From: an uncultured Kiritimatiellota bacterium
GTDB lineage: Bacteria > Verrucomicrobiota > Kiritimatiellia > RFP12 > UBA1067
Assembly (NCBI GenBank): GCA_934654805.1
Contig: CAKUGW010000075.1
Location: forward strand, 1-15,424
DNA length: 15,424 nucleotides
Reading direction: 5' to 3'
Under the pieces are notes generated by a model. That model worked only from the letters and a program-made list of their open reading frames with translations, was not told the origin of the DNA and did no database searches. The translations under genes and the position numbers were made by a program. Below, one piece after another: positions 1-5,720 of this stretch (its first letter is position 1; the number at the start of each line of letters is the position of its first letter).

Positions 1-130
1 CCGACGTCGCCGCGTAGTGGTTGATCTTCGCGGCGTCCTCCTCGAGGTGGATGTGGTTGATGCGGATGAGCTTCTTCAAGACGGCGTGGCAGGGTTGACG
101 GCGCGGGCGGATGACGTGACGCAATTCCAT
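1..130 (-). CDS. gatB: GatB fragment (Asp/Glu-tRNA amidotransferase subunit B), partial
   Basis: Read on the minus strand, about the last 80 bases before the window edge encode IRINHIHLEEDAAKINHY. This matches the conserved GatB segment that in other bacteria reads like IGITRLHMEEDAGKSTH and precedes the Asn/Asp-Phe-Asn-Arg-Ala-Gly stretch. GatB is a subunit of GatCAB, which converts Glu-tRNA(Gln) or Asp-tRNA(Asn) to the amidated form. A complete GatB would have over 100 residues before this point, including a Tyr-Phe-Tyr-Pro-Asp motif. Here the frame upstream (from an ATG at 130) reads MELRHVIRPRRQPCHAVLKK and shows no GatB features, and no other minus frame to position 480 does either. The piece is therefore 5'-truncated, or joined to foreign sequence near 75-85, and runs off the window at its 3' end. 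The identification rests on about 20 residues; the start at 130 is only the nearest ATG. Confidence 0.5.
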   Translation of the reverse strand, partial: MELRHVIRPRRQPCHAVLKKLIRINHIHLEEDAAKINHYAATS

Positions 131-172
131 TTCGGTGGCGGATGAAGAAGTCGTGTTCTCCTTCGCACCAGG

Positions 173-206
173 GCCCCGCAGGGACTGAACCTCCCTGCGG
201 GGCTTT
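173..206 (+). terminator. Hairpin, possible terminator 1
   Basis: A perfect 12-base-pair inverted repeat (GCCCCGCAGGGA at 173-184 and its complement at 192-203) encloses a 7-base loop and is followed on the plus strand by TTT then CTTT-like sequence. The stem is very stable, but the T-tract is short. On the minus strand no T-tract follows. No plus-strand gene ending here was identified. Confidence 0.55.
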
Positions 207-211
207 CTCGT

Positions 212-254
212 CCGCCCCGTCCGCGCGCCTCGCGGGGGGCGGCGAAATTTTTTT
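212..254 (+). terminator. Rho-independent terminator 2, plus-facing
   Basis: A GC-rich hairpin pairs CCGCCCC (212-218) with GGGGCGG (236-242), and inside it CCGCG (221-225) with CGCGG (231-235), leaving a 2-base bulge and a 5-base loop. It is followed by CGAAA and seven Ts at 248-254. This is a classic intrinsic terminator on the plus strand. It lies 8 bases after the preceding hairpin, so the two form a tandem pair. Confidence 0.6.
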
Positions 255-431
255 CTGGAGGCCCGCCGAGACGCTTCCGCGACGGGCGAAGCCGCGACGC
301 GGCGCACAATCGTGCCATCGGAACTGTACCCCTATTGTCCCCCTATGATTCGCGTCAGGCGGTATCTGGAAGTATCATGGGCCACCCACCCGCCGTGCGG
401 CCCGAAGGCCAAAATCCTGCCGATAAATGCG
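255..431. other. Non-coding stretch left of tRNA-Cys
   Basis: I see no gene here. Open frames crossing it on both strands have no recognisable protein features and run through the terminator hairpins or the tRNA. The stretch holds an 11-base tandem repeat at 325-346. Confidence 0.5.
325..346. repeat. 11-base tandem direct repeat
   Basis: Two adjacent 11-base units, TGTACCCCTAT (325-335) and TGTCCCCCTAT (336-346), differ at one position. On the minus strand they read as G-rich ATAGGGG(G/T)ACA units. No function is assignable from the sequence. Confidence 0.6.
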
Positions 432-459
432 AAAAGCCACGCATTTGCGTGGCTTTTTT
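432..459 (-). terminator. Bidirectional terminator downstream of tRNA-Cys
   Basis: The stem GCCACGC (436-442) pairs with GCGTGGC (447-453) around an ATTT loop, flanked by AAAA and TTTTTT, so it can act on both strands. On the minus strand it follows the tRNA-Cys 3' end by about 24 bases and is followed by TTTT; on the plus strand the T-tract is six long. It most likely ends the tRNA-Cys transcript. Confidence 0.75.
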
Positions 460-482
460 CGTCGTTATCGCGACATTTCGCA

Positions 483-556
483 TGGAGGTGGGAAGCGGAG
501 TTGAACCGCTGTAAGCGGATTTGCAGTCCGCTACCTAACCGCTCGGCCATCCCACC
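483..556 (-). tRNA. tRNA-Cys (GCA)
   Basis: The 74-base gene folds as a cloverleaf. The acceptor arm pairs GGTGGGA (5' end, 556-550) with TCCCACC (493-487). The anticodon loop reads CTGCAAA, giving GCA for cysteine. The T-arm contains GGTTCAACTCC. The discriminator base is U, as is typical and diagnostic for tRNA-Cys, and the CCA end is encoded (485-483). A promoter lies directly upstream and a hairpin terminator directly downstream, so it is probably a single-gene transcript, though read-through from batA is possible. Confidence 0.97.
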
Positions 557-573
557 ATCGCTGAATTGCGTGT

Positions 574-602
574 AGTATATCAAATCTGCCGTGAGACCGC
601 AA
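574..602 (-). promoter_or_regulatory. Promoter of tRNA-Cys
   Basis: On the minus strand TTGCGG (602-597) and TATACT (579-574) are separated by exactly 17 bases, a good sigma-70-type arrangement. The -10 box lies 18 bases before the first base of the tRNA. It falls in the 60-base gap between the batA stop and the tRNA. Confidence 0.75.
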
Positions 603-616
603 GGGGGACATGGCAT

Positions 617-1663
617 CTACGCCAGGCGCCGCGTCGCGGACATCGAAAGCGAGACGGCGAAAAGGACGAGGAGCGTCCCCGCGAGGAGGAACGGCACGAA
701 GTGCTCGCGCCAGCGGTTGAAGACGTCCGCGTCGAGCCGCGTCGTCTCCAGCTGGTCGATCTCGTCCAGCGCCTTCTCCAGCGAGTCGCGGTCGTTGACG
801 GCGAAGTACGTGCCGCCCGTCCTCTTCGCGATCGACCGCAGCTGCTTCTCGTCGAACGTCATGTCGGCATACTGCACGACCTCGCGGCCGAAGAAGTCGC
901 GCCCGATGATCGGCGTGCGGCGGGCGCGCGTGCCGACGCCGATGGCGTAGACCTTGACGCCCATCTTCGAGGCGGCGGCCGCCGCCTCGTCCGGCTCGAC
1001 CGCGCCCGTGTTGGACACGCCGTCCGACAGGAGGATCGCGATCTTCGTCTTCGGCTTCGCGTCCTTCAGTCGCGCAAGCGCCGTCGCGAGGCCGTCGCCG
1101 ATGGCCGTCATCTGCTCGTCCCGCGAGATGGCACGCCCCTGCGCGTCCAGCGCGACGGACGGGATCTCGACGCCCTTCAGGACGTTCAGGAGCGCCGCAT
1201 GGTCGGCCGTCAGGGGCGAGCGCGTCGCCGCGTAACCGCCGAACGTGACGAGGCCGATGAGGTCGTCGGGACGCTTCTCGACGAATTCGGCGAAGAGCTT
1301 CTTCACGACGGCGAGGCGCGTCGTCTGGCGCGAGAACCGCTCGCCCTTCGGCGTCAGGTCCAGCGCGTCCATCGAGCCGGAGACGTCCACCGTCATCGCG
1401 ATCGCGATGGCGTCGACGGACTTCCGCTCGCGCGCGAGCGACGTGCGCGGACGCGCCGCCGCAAGGACGAGCAGCGCGAGGCCCGCGAGGAGGACGAACG
1501 GCGTCAGCGCCGCGACCCGCGCGCGCCAGCCCGCCGCCGGCGCCGGGAGGCGCGAAACCGCCGAGAAGCGGATGCCGCGCTTGCGGCCGCGCCGCAGCAG
1601 CCGCCAGGCGGCGAACCCCAGCGGCAAAAACAGGAGCAGCATCCACGGATTGGCAAAGCTCAT
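617..1663 (-). CDS. batA: BatA-like von Willebrand factor A membrane protein
   Basis: This 348-residue protein has the BatA layout. Two N-terminal membrane segments (about residues 5-22 and 52-70) are followed by a periplasm-facing von Willebrand A domain (about 85-300) and a final membrane segment (about 320-340). The metal-ion-dependent adhesion site is intact: Asp-Val-Ser-Gly-Ser at 93-97, a threonine at 186 in MTAIGDG, and Asp214 in LLSDG. Bat proteins were described as aerotolerance or stress proteins in Bacteroides and usually sit in an operon with a MoxR ATPase, a DUF58 protein, BatB and BatD; the exact role is unsettled. The ATG at 1663 overlaps the stop of the BatD-like gene by four bases (ATGA), so translation is probably coupled. 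No batB follows: the next gene is tRNA-Cys. Confidence 0.85.
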   Translation of the reverse strand: MSFANPWMLLLFLPLGFAAWRLLRRGRKRGIRFSAVSRLPAPAAGWRARVAALTPFVLLAGLALLVLAAARPRTSLARERKSVDAIAIAMTVDVSGSMDALDLTPKGERFSRQTTRLAVVKKLFAEFVEKRPDDLIGLVTFGGYAATRSPLTADHAALLNVLKGVEIPSVALDAQGRAISRDEQMTAIGDGLATALARLKDAKPKTKIAILLSDGVSNTGAVEPDEAAAAASKMGVKVYAIGVGTRARRTPIIGRDFFGREVVQYADMTFDEKQLRSIAKRTGGTYFAVNDRDSLEKALDEIDQLETTRLDADVFNRWREHFVPFLLAGTLLVLFAVSLSMSATRRLA

Positions 1664-2574
1664 TTCACGACCTCCGCATCGCCCTTCAGGTAGCCGCGCG
1701 CCGAAGCCGTCGCCGCGTCCGCCATTTCCGGCGTCGCCTGCACGCCCGCGAACTTCACCATGTCCGCACTCTCCAAGAACGCCTTCAGCTCCGCGATTCG
1801 GCTATTCGACAATTCGGCAATTCGATTATCTCTCAAAAACTCCTCCGTCGTCAGGTGCGGGGCCTTGATGCCGTACTTGCGCTGGATGTAGCGGCGCACG
1901 ACCATCGTGAGCTCGACGTAGAAGTCCTTGTAGCGTCCGCGCCCCGGCAGCCCCTTCTTGAGAAGACGGTCGAGTTCGACCCACGCGCGCTCGATCGGGC
2001 TCATGCGGTGTTCCTTGACCTTGCGCGCAATCAGCCGCACGAGGGCGACGAGCCCCACGACGACGGCGGCCAGCGCCAGCAGGCCACAGGCGACGAAGCC
2101 GACGAGCTTCCAGCTGAGCGGCGGCAGATCCTTCTGCGGATCCGTCTCGATGCCGCCCGTCACCGGCTCGCGCGCGGCGGGCGGATCAAAGGCGATCGGC
2201 CCGCCGACGAACGAGAACTTGCCGTCATCCGACTGGTAGGAGAGCAGCTTCGGCGACGCCTTGACGACGAAGGGGCGAATCTTGTAGGCTTTCGCGCAGG
2301 GTTCGGGCACGAGCCGCCAGTTCGCAACCTGCACGGTCGAGCCGTCCGCCGCGCGCACGGGCTCTTCGGCGAAGTCCTCCGCAAGCGAGAAGCCGACGAC
2401 GCGGTCGCGCAGGTCGGGCAGCGCCGCCGTGCGGTCGGGCGCCGCCGTCAGTTCGACCCGCAGGAAGACGCTGCGCGCCGGGTCGACCTGTGTCGTCTCG
2501 GACTCGACCTTGAACGAAACGCCGTCCTGCGAGGTCTCGAAGAGGACGGCCGCGAATAGGAGGATCGCGCACAT
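1660..2574 (-). CDS. BatD/DUF4381-like single-pass membrane protein
   Basis: The 304-residue protein begins with a short hydrophobic stretch (MCAILLFAAVLF, a probable signal peptide). An extracytoplasmic beta-rich region follows (about 15-150), then one strong membrane segment (about 155-184) and a basic cytoplasmic tail. The tail has the pattern of the DUF4381/Bat accessory family, with RYKDFYVELTMVVRRYIQRKYG, then LTTEEFL and FLESADMVKFAG. It probably partners BatA, whose start overlaps its stop. Its ATG lies one base after the fusA stop, so it is likely read through and coupled to fusA. Residues 251-263 read RIAELSNSRIAEL, encoded by an octamer tandem repeat that looks inserted in frame. 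Family membership rests on domain pattern and neighbourhood; the N-terminal half is not recognised. Confidence 0.7.
   Translation of the reverse strand: MCAILLFAAVLFETSQDGVSFKVESETTQVDPARSVFLRVELTAAPDRTAALPDLRDRVVGFSLAEDFAEEPVRAADGSTVQVANWRLVPEPCAKAYKIRPFVVKASPKLLSYQSDDGKFSFVGGPIAFDPPAAREPVTGGIETDPQKDLPPLSWKLVGFVACGLLALAAVVVGLVALVRLIARKVKEHRMSPIERAWVELDRLLKKGLPGRGRYKDFYVELTMVVRRYIQRKYGIKAPHLTTEEFLRDNRIAELSNSRIAELKAFLESADMVKFAGVQATPEMADAATASARGYLKGDAEVVK
1793..1824 (-). repeat. Four tandem octamers inside the BatD-like gene
   Basis: On the minus strand four 8-base units run head to tail: CGAATTGC, CGAATTGT, CGAATAGC and CGAATCGC. Three units make 24 bases, or 8 codons, so the coding frame stays open and the protein shows an 8-residue period (RIAELSNS then RIAEL). 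The units are distinctly richer in A and T than the surrounding gene. Confidence 0.75.
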
Positions 2575-2575
2575 G

Positions 2576-4648
2576 TCAGCGGCTCAGGATTTCCTCGCGC
2601 ACGTTCTTCGGCGCGAGCTCGAACTGGTCGGTCTCCATCGAATACGAGGCGCGGCCCTTCGTGAGCGAGCGGATCGCCGTCGCGTAGCCGAACATCTGCG
2701 CGAGCGGGACGCGCGCGTGGATGACCTGCAGGTCGCCGCGCATGTCCATGTCCAGGACGGCGCCGCGCCGGCTGTTGAGGTCGCCGAGGATCTCGCCCAC
2801 CGACTCCGGCGGCGTCGTGATCTCCAGCTTCATGATCGGCTCCAGGAACTCCGGCGCGGCGGCCTCGGCGGCCTCGCGGAAGCCCATCATCGCCGCCGAG
2901 CGGAACGCCACCTCGTCCGACACCTCCGGATCGACGAGCGTCGCCGAGAGGCACGTCACCTCCAGGTCCGTCATCGGGTAGCGCGCGAGGACGCCCGTCG
3001 AGACGCCGTCCGAAAGACCCTGCGAGACGCACTCCTGCAGGTGCCTGTCGAGGACGAGGTTCGCGAACGCGCGCGACAGGCCGACCTTGACGCCCGCGCC
3101 GCGCGCGAGCGGCTTCACCTCGATCGCGAGCGTGACGGCGTGGCGCTTGCCGCCGAGCTCGCGGTCGAACGTGAAGTCCACGCGGGACGCCTTCGTCACC
3201 GTCTCGCAGTAGCTGACCATCGGCTTGCCGACGTTCGCCGCGCACTTGAACTCGCGCTTGAGGCGGTCGACGAGGATCTCGAGGTGCAGCTCGCCCATGC
3301 CGGAGAGGATCGTCTGGCCCGTCTCCGCGTCCTCGCGGAACTGGCAGGTCGGGTCTTCCGCCGCGAGGGCCTGCATCGAGGCGACGAGCTTGTCCTTGTC
3401 GGCGCTCGACTTCGGCTCGATCGCGAGGAACATGACGGGCTGCGGCGCGGTGATGCGCTCCAGGTAGCACGGCTTCATCTCCGCGCAGAGCGTGTCGCCG
3501 GTCGTCACCTCCTTGAGGCCGACAACGGCGCCGATGTCGCCCGCGTGCAGCTCCTCGACCTCGATCTGGTCGTCCGCGAAGAGGCGCACGATCTTCAGGA
3601 TGCGCTCGCGCTTGCGCGTGCGCGGGTTGTAGGCGTTCGCGCCCTTCCTGAGGACGCCGCCGTAGACGCGCACGAAGTAGAGCTTGCCGACGTAGGGGTC
3701 GGTCGCGATCTTGAAGACGAGCGACGTCAGCAGCTCCGAATCGTCCTGCCGGCGCGTCACGGGCTCGCCGCTCTTGAGGTCGGTCGCCGGCACGGGCGGA
3801 CGGTCCTTCGGCGAGGGCAGGTAGGCGCAGATCGCGTCGAGGAGCGGCTGGACGCCCTTGTCGCGGAGCGACGTGCCGCAGAGGACGGGCACGAGGCGGC
3901 CCGCGACGACGAGCCGGCGGATCGCGGGCACGAGCTCCGCTTCCGTGAGGTCGCCCCTCTCGAGGAACGCCTCCATGACGCCCTCGTCGAGGTCGGCGAC
4001 CTTCTCGACGAGCTCGGCGCGCGCGAGCTCCGCGTCGTCCTTCAGCTCGGCGGGGATCTCGCCGACCGTGAACGTCTTGCCCTCCGTCGCCTCGTCGTAG
4101 ACGATGCCCTTCATGCGGATGAGGTCGATGACGCCCTTGAAGGCGTCCTCGCGGCCGATCGGCAGCTCGACCGGGCAGGCGACCGCCTTCAGCTTCGTGC
4201 GCATCTCCTCGACGACGCGCGCGAAGTCCGCGCCCATGCGGTCCATCTTGTTCACGAACGCGAGGCGCGGCACGCCGTAGCGGTCGGCCTGGCGCCAGAC
4301 CGTCTCCGACTGCGGCTGGACGCCGCCGACGGCGCAGAAGACGCAGACCGCGCCGTCGAGGACGCGCAGGGAGCGCTCGACCTCCATCGTGAAGTCGACG
4401 TGGCCGGGCGTGTCGATGATGTTGATCGAATGGCCCTTCCACGTGCAGGAGATCGCGGCGGACTGGATCGTGATGCCGCGCTCCTTCTCCTGGATCATGA
4501 AGTCCGTCGTCGTGTTGCCGTCGTGGACGTCGCCGTGCTTGTGGATCTTGCCCGTGTAGAAGAGGATGCGTTCGGTCGTCGTCGTCTTGCCCGCGTCGAT
4601 GTGGGCGACGATGCCGATGTTGCGTACGTTGGAGAGGTCTGCGCTCAT
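2576..4648 (-). CDS. fusA: Elongation factor G
   Basis: The 690-residue product has normal EF-G length. The GTPase motifs are complete: AHIDAGKT at 15-22 (P-loop), ERGIT at 56-60 (switch I), DTPGH at 79-83 and NKMD at 133-136. The C-terminal domain IV/V region ends with the expected GRASYSMETDQFELAP-type sequence. EF-G drives translocation on the ribosome and helps recycling. I chose the ATG at 4648 because the homology starts at once (NVRNIGIVAHIDAGKT); the in-frame extension to 4780 is arginine-rich and crosses the promoter. Switch I reads HDGNTTTDFM where many EF-Gs have DGAATMDWM, so a paralogue is possible. The gene is not beside rpsL, rpsG or tuf here; it heads a transcript with the Bat pair. 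Confidence 0.93.
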   Translation of the reverse strand: MSADLSNVRNIGIVAHIDAGKTTTTERILFYTGKIHKHGDVHDGNTTTDFMIQEKERGITIQSAAISCTWKGHSINIIDTPGHVDFTMEVERSLRVLDGAVCVFCAVGGVQPQSETVWRQADRYGVPRLAFVNKMDRMGADFARVVEEMRTKLKAVACPVELPIGREDAFKGVIDLIRMKGIVYDEATEGKTFTVGEIPAELKDDAELARAELVEKVADLDEGVMEAFLERGDLTEAELVPAIRRLVVAGRLVPVLCGTSLRDKGVQPLLDAICAYLPSPKDRPPVPATDLKSGEPVTRRQDDSELLTSLVFKIATDPYVGKLYFVRVYGGVLRKGANAYNPRTRKRERILKIVRLFADDQIEVEELHAGDIGAVVGLKEVTTGDTLCAEMKPCYLERITAPQPVMFLAIEPKSSADKDKLVASMQALAAEDPTCQFREDAETGQTILSGMGELHLEILVDRLKREFKCAANVGKPMVSYCETVTKASRVDFTFDRELGGKRHAVTLAIEVKPLARGAGVKVGLSRAFANLVLDRHLQECVSQGLSDGVSTGVLARYPMTDLEVTCLSATLVDPEVSDEVAFRSAAMMGFREAAEAAAPEFLEPIMKLEITTPPESVGEILGDLNSRRGAVLDMDMRGDLQVIHARVPLAQMFGYATAIRSLTKGRASYSMETDQFELAPKNVREEILSR

Positions 4649-4649
4649 G

Positions 4650-4674
4650 TCGGATGGTGTCGGATGGTGTCGGA
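4650..4674. repeat. Decamer tandem repeat in fusA leader
   Basis: Two exact copies of TCGGATGGTG (4650-4659 and 4660-4669, plus strand) are followed by TCGGA. On the minus strand CCGACACCAT-type units run right up to the fusA ATG, occupying the place where a Shine-Dalgarno sequence would be expected. No purine-rich ribosome binding site is visible. Confidence 0.8.
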
Positions 4675-4696
4675 AATCGCGTTTGAAACGCCGCGT

Positions 4697-4726
4697 ATTA
4701 TACCATTTTATCCGCCGCCGGTTGAC
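4697..4726 (-). promoter_or_regulatory. Promoter of fusA
   Basis: A perfect TATAAT lies at 4702-4697 on the minus strand, about 49 bases before the fusA ATG. The best -35 candidate is GTCAAC (4726-4721) with an 18-base spacer, a poor match, so recognition probably rests mainly on the -10 box. The surrounding bases (GATAAAATGG) are unusually AT-rich for this window. Confidence 0.65.
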
Positions 4727-4747
4727 GCGCCGCCGGTCGTCACGCGC

Positions 4748-4777
4748 ACGGCGTCTGGCCGGCATGCCGACGCCCGT
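4748..4777 (-). terminator. Hairpin downstream of upp, possible weak terminator
   Basis: The inverted repeat pairs GCGTC (4751-4755) with GACGC (4769-4773), and inside it GGC with GCC, with ACG/CGT extending the base. It contains the palindrome CGGCATGCCG. It lies 16 bases after the upp stop but has no T-tract, so intrinsic termination is uncertain. Confidence 0.35.
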
Positions 4778-4792
4778 CACGCCCTGCCTCGG

Positions 4793-5413
4793 CTACAGCG
4801 TGCCGAAGATGCGGTCGCCGGCGTCGCCGAGGCCCGGCACGATGTAGAAGTGGCTGTTCAGCCGCTCGTCCTTCGCCGCGACGTAGACCGGCACCTCCGG
4901 GTGCTCGCGCTCGAACTTCGCGATGCCCTCCGGCGCCGAGATGAGGTGCAGGCACTTGATGCGCTTGTAGCCGAGCTTCTTGAGCTGGGCGACGGCATCG
5001 CACGCCGAGCCGCCCGTCGCGAGCATCGGGTCGATCACGATCGCCAGCTCCTCGCCCTTCGCCGGCGGCACCTTCGCGTAGTAGGGGATCGGCTCGGCCG
5101 TCTCCTCGTTGCGCTGCATGCCGAGGACGCCGACCTTCGCGTACGGCAGCACGTGCAGCATCGCGTCGAGCATGCCCATGCCCGCCCGCAGGATCGGCAC
5201 GAGGACGATGCGCTCGTCGACGAGCGCGCCGCGCGCCTTCGCGACGGGCGTCACGACGTCAATGCCCTTCAGGTTCACGTCCTTCAGGGCCTCGAAGGCG
5301 AGGAATTCCGTCAGCTCGTTGACGAGCTCGCGGAAGAGTTTCGGAGGCGTCGCCTGGTCGCGCATGAGCGTGACGCGGTGGGTGACGAGCGGATGGTTCA
5401 GGACTGTGTGCAT
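4793..5413 (-). CDS. upp: Uracil phosphoribosyltransferase
   Basis: The 206-residue protein makes UMP from uracil and PRPP in pyrimidine salvage, in the cytoplasm. It has the usual length (about 208) and the family signatures. LVPILRAGMGM is at 71-81, the PRPP-binding loop DPMLATGGSA at 128-137, and the C-terminal uracil-binding motif PGLGDAGDRIFGT at 193-205. The ATG at 5413 starts a standard Upp N-terminus (HTVLNHPLVTHRVTLMRD). A well-formed promoter lies about 70 bases upstream, and the leader between them contains two small hairpins. The gene is separate from fusA, which has its own promoter 91 bases beyond the upp stop. Confidence 0.96.
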   Translation of the reverse strand: MHTVLNHPLVTHRVTLMRDQATPPKLFRELVNELTEFLAFEALKDVNLKGIDVVTPVAKARGALVDERIVLVPILRAGMGMLDAMLHVLPYAKVGVLGMQRNEETAEPIPYYAKVPPAKGEELAIVIDPMLATGGSACDAVAQLKKLGYKRIKCLHLISAPEGIAKFEREHPEVPVYVAAKDERLNSHFYIVPGLGDAGDRIFGTL

Positions 5414-5438
5414 TTTAGGTCTTTCTCAATCTCGGATC

Positions 5439-5473
5439 GGCCGTTCGGCCATTCCCCTGCCGTCCATTCGGCA
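5439..5473 (-). promoter_or_regulatory. Hairpin-rich upp leader with octamer-like units
   Basis: Between the upp promoter and ATG two inverted repeats occur: TGCCG/CGGCA (5458-5462 with 5469-5473) and GGCCG/CGGCC (5439-5443 with 5446-5450). The same stretch is built of degenerate 8-base units (CGAATGGA, GGAATGGC, CGAACGGC) resembling the octamers in the BatD-like gene. No known riboswitch or PyrR-type fold is recognisable. A regulatory role is only a possibility. Confidence 0.4.
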
Positions 5474-5482
5474 GAGGTGAGT

Positions 5483-5511
5483 AGTGTAGCAAATCCGCCC
5501 CCTACGGTCAA
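5483..5511 (-). promoter_or_regulatory. Promoter of upp
   Basis: On the minus strand TTGACC (5511-5506) and TACACT (5488-5483) are separated by 17 bases: five of six matches at -35 and four of six at -10. Transcription should start near 5476, giving a leader of about 63 bases before the upp ATG. Confidence 0.75.
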
Positions 5512-5720
5512 TCGGACGCGGCGATTCAGTTCAAGACGCTCGTAGCCTGCGGATATGGGATTTATCCCACCCCATTGACAAAAGCGGAGAAACATGAGAT
5601 GACTCCCTCGTCCCAGTGCGCAAAATCAGAGAGATTTGCGCACCTGCGAGATCCACCGCCGGGCGAACCGAAAATCTCAAGCGGGGACGAAGGTTGTCAT
5701 CGACCCAGAGGTCCCAGCCG
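5512..5720. other. Non-coding gap between the glycan operon and upp
   Basis: No gene is supported here. The stretch holds an inverted repeat GTGCGCAAAATC/GATTTGCGCAC (5616-5627 with 5633-5643, one bulged A) and a short palindrome TGGGA-TTTA-TCCCA (5556-5569). The larger hairpin lies about 80 bases beyond the last operon stop; it lacks a T-tract, so it could be a weak transcript end or a processing or protein-binding site. A minus-strand frame stays open across the gap but has no plausible start or recognisable product. Confidence 0.45.

Noticed and set aside
90..170. Possible plus-strand tRNA ending in CACCA near 169
   Set aside because: No T-arm, anticodon stem or acceptor pairing can be formed.
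142..348. Small plus-strand frame beginning MKKSCSPSHQGP
   Set aside because: It runs through both hairpins and the 11-base repeat, has no ribosome binding site and no protein-like pattern.
531..1693. Long frames on both strands over batA
   Set aside because: These are antisense or out-of-frame shadows of batA. The minus one also runs into tRNA-Cys and its promoter.
4649..4780. N-terminal extension of fusA
   Set aside because: The added residues are arginine-rich, cross the promoter and leader repeat, and EF-G homology begins right after the ATG at 4648.
5414..5476. Riboswitch or PyrR-type attenuator in the upp leader
   Set aside because: The hairpins are small, no terminator with a T-tract is present, and no known pyrimidine-binding motif is visible.
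2429..5545. Plus-strand open frame of 1038 codons opposite fusA and upp
   Set aside because: It lies antisense to two clear genes and is rich in Arg, Asp, Val, Leu and His in the manner of a shadow of GC-rich codons. It has no recognisable domain.
5398..5595. Minus-strand frame over the upp start and promoter
   Set aside because: It contains the promoter boxes and leader hairpins and overlaps the upp ATG out of frame.
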